A stretch of DNA of 64,000 bases from Lepiota brunneoincarnata (Eukaryota > Basidiomycota > Agaricomycetes > Agaricales > Agaricaceae): positions 310,001 through 374,000 of the forward strand of contig JAEBUN010000007.1 of assembly GCA_023014365.1 (NCBI GenBank). The letters run 5' to 3'. The translations under genes and the position numbers were made by a program. The stretch's first letter is position 1. Each line of letters starts with the position of its first letter. Below the pieces are notes generated by a model. It saw nothing but the letters and a program-made list of their open reading frames with translations. It was not told the DNA's origin and did no database searches. Shown one piece after another: positions 51,341 through 63,983 of the stretch.

Positions 51341-54300
51341 ATGTGGATTATAACAGGACCTTTTGACACCGATGTTGGCGCGGACCTCTCGCTTCAAAGT
51401 AAATCTTAAGCTTGAATTCTGACCCACACAAACTTATCCGGCTATAGAAACAAAACTCCTGAAGACTGGTAAATCCTATCCTTTGGGGCGGAAGGAGCGT
51501 CCACTTTCTGTTGGTAGCAAGAAGGTCTCCCATGATCACTGCGAGTTTATTGTTGGCAAGCACAGTTTGGATGATGTGGTGAGTGGTGTTGGTCATACGT
51601 GAAGCAGGTGGCGTCGCTGAGATCTTGTTTTAGCATAATCCGGATAAGCGACCAAGCTTGGAGTTTGTAAATAAAAAGGATAAGCCCATGAGGTTGCTCA
51701 GGGGGGATGAACAACGCTTTGCAAATCCCAACTCATCAACGGAACTGCAAGGTGGAGATGTGGTGTCTATTGTCACTGGTCCTTCCCTTAACGTACGCCA
51801 ACCCTGTTTTTCGTTGGCGATTTTGCTTACCCTTACTCGGATAAAACAGGGTAAAATGGCTACCTATATGTTGTTATTCCTCAAATCTCCGTGGAAAGTC
51901 GAATATATCTCTCGAAACATGCTCTTCTCTGGGTTAGGCTACTTCGACCACCTCCCAGTTCCCTGGCTCACACCCAAAGCAGGCATATCAATTGTTTACA
52001 CACCCAGCCCCCAAGTAACACATCATATCATACCCGCATACGTCGCAAATGCTGAAATTGCCGCATCCCTCCTCTCAGCGACTCAGTTCATCAAGCTCGA
52101 ATGGCTGACCAACGTTTTGAAAAACGCGGATTCGCTCGAAGAATCATTTGTTTTGCCTTCGATTGGCAAACACCGCCCCACTTTTTCTCCTTCGCTTAGC
52201 CCCTCCCAGAAGGTGTTCAAGGTGTGGGAGCCAAATGAAGAACGGCTCAATATGTTCGCAGCGTATCGTTTTGTAGTGTTTGGAGAGAAAATTCGAGCAG
52301 TGGAGAGTGATCTGCGAGAGTTGATCAAGCGAGGAGGAGGATTCCTTGAAACTTTCGATGTCACCGGGGGTGTTGCAAAGTTACACAAAGCTTTGACGAG
52401 GGGTCAGGCCAAGGAAGGTCAACAACTTGTCGTTGTCGCGGATGCCAAGGATACGAGGGCAGCAGTTGGACAAGATGACTGGAAAAAACTAGTGGCCGAA
52501 GTCAGAAGGTGGGAGTCGATGCCTTCAGCGTCAAACTCACTATTTCTTACCTTATCTAGCTTCAACTTGCATATTACCCATCCGAACACCGTGGTTCAGG
52601 CTGTGCTAGAAGTCCAAACATCTTTGCTGACGACGCCCCAACCCGATTCTATGGATGAGGATGTACAAGATCGTAAGTGCTCCTTCCGAAGACCACGACA
52701 GAGGACTAACAACTTGCAGCTAACATTTCGTCCTCTGCACTTCCCAACTGCATCCCCAATTCCATTCCAGATGAACCATCTGTACCTCCGGAAGAGCCCG
52801 CACCCACTAGAAAACGCCTTCTCAGGCGTGCAATTTCCAGACCACCCTCCGTTGATCCTAACCCCCAGTCCTCCGTGGAACTGGAGCTCCAAATTGACCC
52901 TTCGAAACCCCGAAAGGTGGGCGCTACCATAACCTCTGAGGCACGGCTAACTTGTTCGACCAGCCCTTGTCGCGTCGCGTTGACCCCAATAATGGCCCAG
53001 AAGTCCCAAATACGGCAGAACAACTAGCCGAGCCTGTCAGTCGTCGTTCATATTCTGTCATGGCTCCGTACTGACATTGTTCCAGGCACCCACACCCAAT
53101 CGTCCACGTCTCAAAAGGCGACTTGGAGGTGTTCCTGCGGCTCCAGAAGCCTCAAGCCATACAGCAACATCGCAATTGCCCGATTTGGTATCCAACACCA
53201 TGAGCGAGCCACCCCTGAAGAAGTTCAAGGCCTTGTTTGAAGGCTAGTGACCCCTCCAAGCATGGAGCCAATCCGTCCGATGAAAATCTACTCAACGGTG
53301 GTAGTGATGTCGGCGACACTCAATCTCAGACTCAAGGGTTTGTCAGGCGACCTGCGGCGGGGAGCAGTCTCAGCGCACTGAGGGAAGAGGAAGAGGAGTC
53401 TCTGACTCCTGGTCAAGAAATTCAGCCTCGAGGTACGAAACGGATGCTGGATTTGATCGACGAGGATGCAGAGATGGGGGAAGTTGAGGAGAGCGTGCAA
53501 CCCGCTGCGAAGAGACAGATGGTAGAGAACGACAATCCAGACGAAGGGGCGGGGGTTGCAGAGCGGGCTCGGAGGGACAGGGCGACCTCGGGCAATAAAA
53601 AGGAGAAGAATGCAGGTGCTCCTGTTGGCAAACCTGATACTGATGTGGACTTCTTGAAAGCTGTGGCCTCGACGAAGAAGGGAAAGCGGGCGGAAGACGT
53701 GTTTGACCGCGAATTCAACAATCTCAGGATCTCAAAGCCCGAGGTGCAGAGACAGGAGCCTGAAGAGGAGTGGAAGCTTATCAGCGACTTTGGTGATGAC
53801 ATTGGGCTTAGGGGGAATTTCATGGTAGTGATGGAGCTGGAAGTCCCCCGAAAATCTGATGCACAGAGTCATACAAGACCGGATTTGCCTCCGCAGTGGG
53901 CAGACAAACCCAACTTTAAGAAGTTCAAGAAGGTACACCTGCATTGCAACCGTGGCCGATATGATCTTGCTCATTGTGTTTCAATACAGAAATTGCAAGA
54001 AGCCCGGAGAGCTCTTGTGGAACTTGTTACGAGCCAGGAGAATGATTACGATACAGAACCTAGTGAGCACTTCCTGATTGTTGGAAAGTGTCTCCCTCTA
54101 ACACCATCCAATGAAGCCTATTGGAGGAGTAGGAAACCACAAAGCCAACGCACGACAAGCCAGTCGCTGACAGATATCAAGAACGAGAGTCAGCCACTGC
54201 CTCTGCACTCAAAGAGCATCGTCATGGAGGACGATGACGAGAACGAGGCCCCGAGAATAGGCAGGACGAAGTCGACGCAATCTGCAGGCGCTTCATCGAG

Positions 54301-54655
54301 GACCGCCTCAAGGCCACCTTCGACGACAGCCTCCAAACCACCCTCCAGAGCGGGGACATTTGCCTCTGTGAAGCATACTGCGTCAAGGCCCTCTAAACAG
54401 CCCTTATTCCTGGATTCGGATGATGATATCCAGGAGATTGACAAGCCTCCCGAGGATGATCAAATAGATACGGACGAAGATGATGAGGTGCAGACACTGA
54501 GATCAAACAGCGTTTCCAAGAACACTGATACGGCGGGGAGACAGAAAAAGACCGCGAGTGGGAGAGGAAAGAAGACGGCAGCCATTATTGCCGATGATGA
54601 CTCCGACGATGGTGCCGTGTTCAAGGGGTTCGGGAACAGGAGAAAGGCGCGATAA
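51341..54655 (+). CDS. nbs1: NBS1/nibrin, MRN complex subunit (two apparent +1 shifts)
   Basis: Likely exons: 51341-51398, 51448-51578, 51634-51792, 51850-51932, 51983-52508, 52560-52672, 52720-52916, 52964-53035, 53086-53932 and 53990-54655, about 949 residues. An FHA domain comes first (KTGKSYPLGRKERPLSV, GSKKVSHDHCEF), then tandem BRCT-like regions (CCYSSNLR, TPSPQVTHHIIPAY, TQFIKLEWLTNVL). A long disordered middle follows, and the C-terminus has an acidic/aromatic DDGAVFKGFGNRR motif, as in the Mre11-binding end of Nbs1. The protein recruits Mre11-Rad50 and ATM/Tel1 to DNA breaks. Single extra bases at about 51850 (GGG) and 53245 (GAAGG) disturb the frame; both may be sequence errors. The intron at 53933-53989 is a multiple of three. 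Confidence 0.8.
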
Positions 54656-56104
54656 ATACTGGATAGCGGTCGCTTGCCAGTCTGGGTATAGACCCATTTA
54701 CGCCCGACAAGGGACTAAAAGCATTTTGAGAAGCTGGCAGTCATGTCATATTGACCGCTTCTGGGACGTTGTTACTGCCAAATCAATGCTGATCAAAGGT
54801 TCCGTTTCTCCTTGAGTTGAAAGCTGCCGTGCTCTTATCCAATTTTTGATCTTCCCTGCTTTCTCTCGTCTGAAGCATTGGGACACTCACGGAGCCGCAC
54901 CGTATCGAGGATCCCCGCTCGTAATAACCGCCACACTTCATATCTGCAAATTCACCGTACTCCTTGATGATTTCGAATTTCATCATTGGACAAATCTTCT
55001 CCTGTTCTTCTGAGTAACCCCGAGATGATCGCGAGCACGAGAGTAGAGAACTAGGTGTCGGCCCATCGCGCCGGGGGAACTACGTCAGGTGTGGTGGGGC
55101 CGCCATAGTGTGGTTGTTGGACCGATTCCCCAATCACCTAGTAAATGAGAAAGCAATCTTTTTGGATCCTCGAGTGATCTCAATAAGAGCTTTAAAATCA
55201 CGCCTGACTCATAATCCCCGTAATATCATTCGCTCCCTATCTATCTGTGGAGTATCACCGCATGCTGTGATACGAAAATTTGACTTATCTCACGGCTCGT
55301 AGTATTCTAGAAATGCTTTCCCCAACAACATGTAAACACCCAGTTTCTCCAAGGAATTGGCCCATCCGTTTGGGTCCCAGCTCGAAATCCCCAAGATCTA
55401 TATGCGTCATTAACTTCTCCCCGTCTAGAAAACACGAGTATCACTCTGCCGGGATAGCTTATTGCTACCGACGTCCGCACTGAGCCCCCGCCTCGGCCGA
55501 GAAGCCGTAGGTAATTCAAATGCTTTTGTGGATCCAAAGAACGCGAAATCAGGTAACACGGGATTTTCTAGTATACGGACGTACGGCATAAAAGCCAAGT
55601 TTGCTACTACCTCACGACAGTCGTTTCCACCGATTCCCCACCTGGGGCAAGTGGATTCAGGGAAATGAGACCGAGTTCAAACCCGCCCCCACCGAGTTGG
55701 TTTGTTTACTGAGAAATACATACATAACATAAGTCGCCAACCGAATTTGTGGATCCCGGAGACACGATAGGTTACCCATTGGCTACGGTCTCGAGTGTGT
55801 CTCTGCACATCTCTCTCGGTTGTGCTACTCCCAGTTAGGGGGGTTCTTAATGATCGATCTAGTTTTAACTCGGCGTTCTGGAGATTAAGTTGAATTTGTC
55901 CTTGTAAAGGTACGTATACCCCTTAACAATTGGCATTGATGACGATCATACACCAATAAAGTGCTTATACAACTAAAAGTCGGCACAACCAACTTTGCGT
56001 GACTCTCCTAAATATTTTTAAGTCCGATTTCCGTCACTTGGCAAGGTCAGTCACGACTGCCGGCTATTCGGGCTCGGGCTAATAAGAGAATTGTGGCGCC
56101 CTAG
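54656..56104. other. Intergenic, no supported gene
   Basis: Lies between two convergent genes. Only short ORFs without motifs. A stretch near 55630-55700 has a box resembling a tRNA B box but no cloverleaf. Confidence 0.5.
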
Positions 56105-56728
56105 TCATGATCCCGATCCGTCTTCTTCCACAGGGGGTGTCACGACCAAGATGGGGACAGACGTAGTTCTTGAAAGTGGTCCTGGTTGCTCTACGTTTGG
56201 CAGAAGAGGAGTCTGAGGAAGTGTCTTGGCTCGTCGTTGCCTTCGTGATAGATTAGTGGGAGAAAGTCGGGACGGGACTGCTGATGGCAGTACCGATGGC
56301 TCTCCTGATTTTTTGTGACCAGCAAAGGATGATTTATAATCCGTTGGAGAGGAATAAGGGAAGGAAGGCTCACAGCCATAAGTGGAACGAGGAAATTGTT
56401 TGGGGCGCCCTTTGTGACGACGACTGGAGAGTAATCGGGCCTCGTCAATTTCTGGAAGCGGCTCCTGCTCGGGTAGTTTGAAGGTTTCGAAATATGGGAC
56501 CCTTTCCCTGGGTGACTGTTTTGCCTTTACGGGATTGAGCAGCGGGAAGGGGTGGTAGAAAGGATCGTGGATATTGCCCTCTTCGTCTTGGTAGGGCAAA
56601 ATTGGGTGGCCATTTCGATGCTTGCGCAATCTATACGCGGGATCGAGAATACGATGGTTTTCGGGGAGATATTCTGGACCCGGAAGGGGAAGGAGGAAAG
56701 CTGGGTTTTTCGAGACGGGAAACAGCAT
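56105..56728 (-). CDS. Uncharacterised protein, paralogue of the gene at 15.5 kb
   Basis: A single-exon protein of 207 residues. It shares with the protein at 15504-16247 the order DE-x-G-x-x-HD, then PFP, then a Y-aromatic-ETF motif (here YQDEEGNIHDPFYHPFPL and YFETFKLPE), and later SSFAGHKKS. The N-terminus (LLPLPGPEYLPENHRI) and the Arg/Pro-rich C-terminus have no known domain, no signal peptide and no membrane helix. Function unknown. It stands between two gene-poor stretches, and upstream exons cannot be excluded. Confidence 0.55.
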   Translation of the reverse strand: MLFPVSKNPAFLLPLPGPEYLPENHRILDPAYRLRKHRNGHPILPYQDEEGNIHDPFYHPFPLLNPVKAKQSPRERVPYFETFKLPEQEPLPEIDEARLLSSRRHKGRPKQFPRSTYGCEPSFPYSSPTDYKSSFAGHKKSGEPSVLPSAVPSRLSPTNLSRRQRRAKTLPQTPLLPNVEQPGPLSRTTSVPILVVTPPVEEDGSGS

Positions 56729-58437
56729 GATGATGGAGTTTGGAGTAAGAAGGGCGAGATGCCATTTCTTCTAGACCTTATATTCTCCGAGAGCCGCGCT
56801 GGTTTAGCTTCCCTGACGATGTTCGACAAACCACAGCTGGGCCCGTTCAAGCGGTGGCCCTGTCAGTCCATTGTATGGAATGGGTGCGTATGCTAATTAT
56901 AGTTAGATTGTGAAATTATGGCAACACGCGACACAAAGTCGGAAAGCCGCAGGTAAACAAGTTCTGTAACTACCACTGAGGGGGTCAGGCCACAAAAATC
57001 AATGTGTGCCAACGGAATCCGGTCAATGCGTTGCCTTTTCCGTTGGCCTCGCTCGATGGCTTGCCTACGACCGGTTTAGTACATGTGATATTCTCCGGCC
57101 CATTCTTGGAGAATACCAAGGAGCCTTTGTGGGTCGATTCCGGCCAGCCTAAGAATCAGGGACAATTTTTTTTCAAGACGCATGTAAACCACAAGCCTTT
57201 AGCCACTAGGCTGTGGTCGCCTTGACAAGTTGCATAATGTTTGTGCCGTCCCTAGTGAACTATATGAGTTCGCCATTACACAATTATGGCCCGCGCCACC
57301 CTGGGGCTCCATCCTCTCCGGATCTCGAAGCAAAAGTTCGTTCAGAAGGCTCCCTTTGCCTGCTATCCTGCGAGGCCCCCAACTTGGGACTGCTAGGGAT
57401 TTCAGCCCCAGCACTGATTTAATGTAGTTCAATTGATGGAATAGTGGCCGTGCGGCTCGGAGAGTAGTGTGGCCGATCAGAACTGGTCCATCAGGGGCAA
57501 AAGATACACGACTAGCTCGATATTATTATTACTGGCGCTGGTTCTTGATGAAGCCTTGGTGCTCGAAGCCCCGTCCCGAGGACATCCGACATCAGTGGCA
57601 CCTACAATTTGTGGCTTCTAATCCAACATGCTTCATTTATCGATATCAAAAATAGCGTCTACTTTTTGGTGTTTAGTCCTCAGTGCTCAGGACTAGTAGC
57701 ATTCGGTGGCGAGTTTTCCGTCGTGGCAACTTTCCATAGGCTGACGCTCTCCAAATTGGCCTCGTTTGAGTTTGTCTGCTGTCGATCGTTTGGCCGGCTC
57801 TGTGGGCCGCAGGTTGCATCCATTTACGCAGTTCCGTACCAAGCTTATTGCGGATCCAGCACACTCGTGTATTGTAGGTGGTCAACATGATATCGTCAGC
57901 TGCTTTGGGCCTCACCGAGCTGAAGGGGATCGATCGAATGTGAGTTCTCTTGTGCCCCTGTGAGCGAGCCTTGACCGTGTGGAATGAGTCATATGACTAC
58001 AGGGGAAAGGGAACTGGATGGGCTAAATCACAACTAGCCACACGCATCATCTGGATCTCACCTACTTCATCTCATTTTAGTTTTATTAGTTTCTCAACTT
58101 CATGCTGACTTTCGCTACAAATGCCGCCCCACTATCATGTAGAGTACACCACACTATTAGAAACCCCCACATTTTTTTACCCATGTAAATAATTCACCTC
58201 TCGAGGGGGTCCATCTGTTAATACAGTGGGCCCACCGCGTCTTAGCACTAGTCTGCTTGTTGCGGTATATAAATATAAATGCAGAGTACAAAAAAAAAAA
58301 AGAAAAAAAAAGAAGAATGAGTCATATGATGGCAGGCAAGTGGTCACGTGCACGAATTTTAAGGGGGTCGAGAAAGTGCGAAAGAGTTTGGTAGGCCGTT
58401 GTGTGCTTTGTCGACCCATTTCCTCACACAGTCAACA
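56729..58437. other. Intergenic, no supported gene
   Basis: No convincing frame. Just upstream of the OTC gene lies an A-rich tract (58289-58316), of the kind that keeps nucleosomes off promoters. Confidence 0.5.
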
Positions 58438-59828
58438 ATGGCTGCAACTCGCGTGGTGCCCCACCTTATGACTCTGGCGGACCTCTCTCCTGCCCAGATC
58501 AACCGTGTCCTAGCTCACTCCTACGCTCTCAAACGACAGTCTCTTCCATGGTTGGAACCTCAGGGTGCAGCGCGCAAGAAGGGCGTCAAACTCCGTCTTC
58601 CCCCGCAATCCCTTTTCAACAAGACAATCGCCCTCCTCTTCTCCAAACGCAGCACCCGGACACGCCTGGCAGCTGAAACTAGCTCCGTCCTCCTTGGTGG
58701 ACGCGCCCTTTTCCTTGGTCGGGATGACATTCAACTGGGTGTCAACGAGTCAGCGCGAGACACTGCTCGTGTGATTGGTGGAATGTGCCAGGGCATCTTT
58801 GCTCGTGTTGGTGAGCATGAAGAAATCGAGGCAAGTATTTGGGTTGTTGCTATTATTATCTGCCGCTTCACCTCCTCAACCCCAGGAATTGGCCAAACAC
58901 TCTCCCGTACCCATTCTCAACGCTCTTTCGTCTTACTGGCACCCGACACAGATTCTCGCTGACCTCCTCACTCTGCATGAACACACACACCTCTTCTCAG
59001 GAAACCCTCCACCCAAAGAGCAGACATCTGACGTTCTTCCGGCGCTTACCCCGTTGACTGTCGCTTATATCGGCGACTCGGCAAATGTCTTGCACGATAT
59101 GCTCGTTACTTATCCCCGACTCGGACATAAGCTCCAGGTGGCAAGTCCTGAGAAGTATAGAGCACCCGCTGCTGTTTGGGATCGTGTCGTGGAATTGGGG
59201 TGTGACAAGGATATCGCGTGGACCGCGGATCCCAAAGAAGCTGTCCATAATGCTGATGTTGTCATTACTGATACCTGGTGCGTCTATCGCCCTCCCTCAT
59301 TGAACTTCGAGAATACTGTCATCTGACACATTTTAGGATCTCCATGGGTCAGGAGGCCGAGAAAGAAGAACGGTTGAAGGCATTTGAGGGGTATCAAGTA
59401 ACTGAGCAGCTCTGCCGGGAGGGTGGTGCGAAGCCCGACTGGAAATTCCTTCATTGTCTTCCCAGGAAGCCTCATGAAGTCGACGATGAGGTCTGTTTGG
59501 TTTACTTTTTTTATTGCGGGATCGCTTGAAGAACGATTCCTGTACTCGTCAGGTCTTCTTTGGCCCTCGATCCCTCGTATACCCCGAAGCGGATAACCGC
59601 AAGTGGACCATCATGGCACTCTTCGAGTACGTTTCTTTCTTTCGGTATTCATGTTTGATTCTATGATGTCCTTACGAACGCATCTTTGCCAGTCTTCTCT
59701 TTGGTAAATGGGATCTCAGCGAAGACGGCGCTACCGCTGCCACCAAAGTCAACAGGCCCGCCAAATATCTCAAAGAGAATAAATACAACAAGAACAAGGC
59801 CACGGGGGGTACGAAAGCGGGCTCCTGA
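58438..59828 (+). CDS. Ornithine carbamoyltransferase
   Basis: Five exons (58438-58830, 58886-59277, 59337-59490, 59553-59626, 59693-59828) give 382 residues. The enzyme makes citrulline from ornithine and carbamoyl phosphate in arginine synthesis. Motifs: SKRSTRTR binds carbamoyl phosphate, HPTQ completes that site, ITDTWISMGQE and HCLPR bind ornithine. It is longer than the yeast enzyme because of an N-terminal and loop extension ([13 protein letters not shown]) and a Lys-rich tail. No clear mitochondrial presequence is seen. The first intron starts GCAAGT, a GC-AG intron; splicing there restores [19 protein letters not shown] exactly. Confidence 0.93.
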
Positions 59829-60150
59829 GCCCGTTACTTCGTTTTTGGGGTAATTGAATTTCTTGATTTACAACCGTTAATGTATAGTGGCTATATAGTT
59901 ATGCTATGTGCCGTGCCAAGTACTCCCATTGCCTGGACAGTGATATGCCAAAGGGGCATTGAGAATCTGTGCCTCCAGTGTGTTCCGGAGCACTGAATTG
60001 CGAGTTTGCGACTCTTGTGAGATCAAAGTCACTGGAGAAGAAGGGATTAAAGCCCTTGTGGCAGTTGTGACATTCCAATGATCAAACCTTTGTATGATCA
60101 GTTCTTGTCATCCCTGCTCCTGGCTCTAACACATAGTGTAGGGGTAGTGC
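59829..60150. other. Intergenic downstream of OTC
   Basis: Terminator region, no gene seen. Confidence 0.5.
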
Positions 60151-60154
60151 TCAA

Positions 60155-60912
60155 GGTTCGCAAGACAGACGAGGCATTTTTCACGAGTAACGGTGGTGGG
60201 CTGCTTACAATGAGTGTTTGGAGCACAATGGTTTAAGTGTCCAAGATCAGCATGGCACAGGTTGAGAATGCGTTAGAGCAAAGTGAAGAAGATGTTAACG
60301 TTCCTTTTACTGTTGTCGGTCAGTTTCGTTCCTACTTGAAAAAAAATACTTTTATGATTTGTCAAGTAACCCCTCCCCAAGTCGACACAGATGACAAATG
60401 GCGGGACGAGCCCCGGTTAGGTCGATTCTCGCCTTGATCAACTCAGGTCGCGGACCCCCGCCTTCCCAATATCACCCTGGTTGACCCCGGAAACCACCAC
60501 ACAACATTACTGACCTTTTGGACAACTACTACGGACGCCAGTTCAGCTCCGAGGTTTAGACGACATCAAGGTCCACCCGAGTGGCAACTTATTTTTGATG
60601 TTGACTCGAAAGACACTTGCCTTCGCCAACCATCGTGTCTTGACATAAATTGGCCCGAGAGCCCCGCACGCAGGCAAACATATATGCCGGCACTGGGGAC
60701 GAAATCCGAGTGAGTGGTGCGCTTTGACGCTTTGTGGATTTGGTGATTGCTTCGTGTACATAAGTCTTTGCTCCTGATGGCAAGATTATTCGGCAAGTTC
60801 TTCTTGAATACCGCACCTGCCAAGTTGTATTTGCGCCTGGGCACAGGTTGGTAATATTGGCCGAGACAATGATTTACTTGGCCAAAATCGCTGCAGGGGG
60901 TACGGTATGATC
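60155..60912 (+). pseudogene. Gluconolactonase-like (SMP-30 type) relic, second copy
   Basis: Plus-strand fragments in order: AFFTSNGGGLL, an in-frame TAA, VSKISMAQVENALEQSEEDV, then LLDNYYGRQFSS, LDDIKVHPSGNLF, and near the end APDGKIIRQVLLE and LVILAETMIYLAKIAAGG. These are successive blades of the same lactonase family as the fragment at 7.97-8.67 kb, but different parts survive, including the C-terminus. Several frame changes and stops show it is dead; large internal parts are lost. Confidence 0.65.
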
Positions 60913-61423
60913 CTTGTATAGACAACGGACTAATAATTGGACAGGGTACGTATTCAGTATCTTGGAGAAACTGATACCAATGAGGTCGGGGATCTCTAGA
61001 AGGTCTGAGCTGAATCCGAGAATTTATGTGTATATACAGGTGTACATCATGTACACCAGATCCTATCAGCGTCACAACTACTTGAATCGAACAAGATATC
61101 AAATGTTTCCTTGAGGGTAGTACAGCAAGAAAAGAAAGAAGACAAGTGAAAGGGAAGATGTAAATACAAAATAAACGAGGAGAACCTCTGGAGAAGGAAT
61201 ACAGCTCCCAAGGAAATCAATCTACTCCCACCTGCCAATAGTCTATCATCAATCAATCATTGTTCGGTGCTAACAGGTCGACCACACCAGCGATAACCTC
61301 CGCGATCAAGCTTCCCCCAAAGGTTTGATAGAACGAAATACACCATACTAACGGCGGAGTCCCCAGCACACCTCCAAAGACCTCCCAACCAATGACAACG
61401 TGGTTTTTGCAGACACCACTAGT
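60913..61423. other. Intergenic between lactonase relic and glycogen synthase
   Basis: 3' flank of the glycogen synthase gene. Nothing coding seen. Confidence 0.5.
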
Positions 61424-63983
61424 TTAATGTCCATTGACCTTCTCTGTGTCCTCGTCTTCACCATTCACCTGGCTCAACTTGAGGGCTGCATTGGCCTTTC
61501 TCAGGTCGCCCTCGCTCAGGCTCTGGAATGCACCACCTCCTGGTGTACTGGCGCCACTCTTTACCGAGCCTGATCGCGAGCGCACCTTCATGACCAAGGG
61601 GCTACAGAAATCGTCAAGACCTTGTAGGGGGGGGGAAGAAAGGAAACCCACAATGGATACGAATCATCCTCATCAACGTTATTGGCCCATCCGAAACCTC
61701 TGTAATCGCTAGTACCGAGAGCCTGCATCTGCAGCGAGAGGTAAGCGGCCTGAGGGACGACAAAGACAAAGAGTAGCACCCACGTCTTCTGTCAGCGTCC
61801 CAATATCACCGGGTGTCGCCGCGCCTCTCAATCTTGGGCTGGCGGGTGCACTCATATTCGGCCAGATCCCTGCCCTCTCACCCGATTGCCCGAAGCCAAA
61901 CGAATTGTCCCATGCCTCCTCCTCCCCCTCCCCTTCACCTTCTTGGTAAAATGCATCCGGATAGGCTCTTCTCAGTGCCAGCTGCCTCGCCTTGGAGTAC
62001 TCGATGCCCAGGTTCTTCCAGTCAAGAAGTGGTGAAAGGCGCTCAACGCGGTTTCGCTGGTTGATGCGCTGCCGCCGCGTCTTCTGTGTGAATGAGAGCA
62101 TGTGGTCGGTGAGTTGGTTGACGGCATCTTCGACGGATTGCATACGGCGATCGACGATGTAACACCCTTCATCTTCTGGCTGTTCAATGAGGTCCTGCAT
62201 GAAGCACCCGAACCCAGAAAGGTTAGTGGTGACACTGGGTATACCCATCTGAAAGAATGTCAAATGGTGGATGTTTGATCATATATATGGGGATGTACGT
62301 ACAACTGTGCACTCTGCAGGGGTGTAGCCCCATGGCTCGTAGTAGCTTGGGAACACGCCGAGATGGCAGCCTCTCACAAACTCTTCGTAGTCCAGTCCTA
62401 GAATGGGGTTATTACTGTTCAAAAAGTCTGGGTGAAACACGATTTTAACGCGATCATGAGCATTATTGAAGAGTTTGACGCGTCGGATCTGGTTCAGGAT
62501 GGGATCATTCACGTCGTCAGCCATGTTATGAGTAGTTACAGGCGGAAGTGAGTTCCGCTTAAGTGCGAAGATTCGTCGCTTGAGGAGAATCTGATCTTCT
62601 TCCGAAAGAAGATCTTGAGGGGGGGGGATGGCCTTCATGTCACTAAAACAACCCCTGAGCGGAATTTGTTGCGATAGTACATGGACAACTTACCCATTGT
62701 AACGAGCAGCATGATCAAACAACCGTTGGCCGATACGGTGCTGGATTTCGGTGACGGTGTCGCGCAACTGTTTAGTGACAGCCTGGCCTTTGAGGGCCTC
62801 AATAGTATAGGAATGTGTTGCTGCTGGCATGATGATAAACGCCACGACAGTCACGGATGACCCGGACTTTTGCAAACGATAGTTTAGACCTGGACAGAGG
62901 GGTGGTTGGAGTTGAAGGGCATGATGTTAGCGATCCCACTTACGAGCAAGCGACTCGATAAACATGTCAACGCCTTTGTTACGGTACTCATAGCGCCCCG
63001 CGGTGAACATGTAGAGGGTACTGTCAAGGTCGAAGTTGTAATGTCCATAGAAGTGTCCACGGATAAACTCGTTGATTTTGGCCTTAGCAGTGGCATGGAG
63101 GTTCTGGAATTCGTGCATGGCTTGGAACTTGACGACGTTGAGGCCATTTGGTAGAACCCCGTCAGGTTTTCGTTTGAGGAGGTGTTCGCTTTCGTAGGCG
63201 GTTATGTGGGAAACGGTCGTAAAAACGTCGGCACAGTGGGTTGCAGACCGTTCAATGCAATAACGATGGTAGATGCCGCGTTTTCCTGCTTCATGATCGA
63301 CATCAAAGTACTGGAGGTTATTGTAGAAATCGACGGAGCCGGCGCAGAGGTATCGTCCAAGGAGGGTAGCGTGTGTAGTGAACACAGTGGTGACGTCGAT
63401 ATGGCGTTTGCGACAGAGGGGGATAGCAAGGCCCGCTTGCCACTCGTGGAAGTGGGCGATGACGGCGGTGGTGAGCTGGCGCGCGACGTACTGAACAAGA
63501 CGTGAGACCAGAGTAGCCGAACGAAGAGAATAGGGTCACATCACCGAGGAACCACGCGACTAGGTAGCCAAAGATGATGGTCTCGTTCGTTTCGTGGTCG
63601 TTTGGGGGACTGGGTATGCCCGCGAGGTTCCACAAGTCACCTTTCCATTCGTCGAGACGAGACTGCATGCTACTCGTGTCAAAAAGGAGGACGTGGGGGT
63701 TGCCCTCGATGAGCCAGCGGCCGTAGAGAGCCTTGACGCCCTGAGACCGCATGTTGTCAAGGGTGTCTGCGAAGTGCTTGTCAGCGGGTTCCTTTGACTC
63801 CACCTCCATGGGCGCAGTCTTGTAAGAGAGGGGGCCGATAAGACAGTATCTGTCACCAAACTCTGAGACGGTGACTGGGACCTTTGTTTTTATGACGGTG
63901 TATATACCGCCAACCTTGTTGGCGACCTCCCAGGCACACTCAAAGAGGAGGGGGTGCTGCACATCGCGCTTAGGATCGGACAT
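61424..63983 (-). CDS. gsy1: Glycogen synthase
   Basis: Seven exons (63983-63540, 63490-62944, 62889-62694, 62642-62303, 62248-61784, 61728-61652, 61601-61424) give 748 residues, a little longer than the roughly 705 of yeast. The N-terminal [17 protein letters not shown] binds UDP-glucose. [16 protein letters not shown] and [16 protein letters not shown] are GT3 signatures. The [10 protein letters not shown] motif holds the two catalytic-site Glu residues and is split just after by an intron. The C-terminus is Ser-rich ([17 protein letters not shown]), like the phosphorylation tail that controls Gsy2. The enzyme extends alpha-1,4-glucan in the cytosol. It is complete; its start lies 17 nt from the window end. 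Confidence 0.95.

Noticed and set aside
55640..55700. Sequence GTTCAAACCC resembling a tRNA B box
   Set aside because: No matching acceptor stem or A box at the right spacing; no cloverleaf can be drawn.
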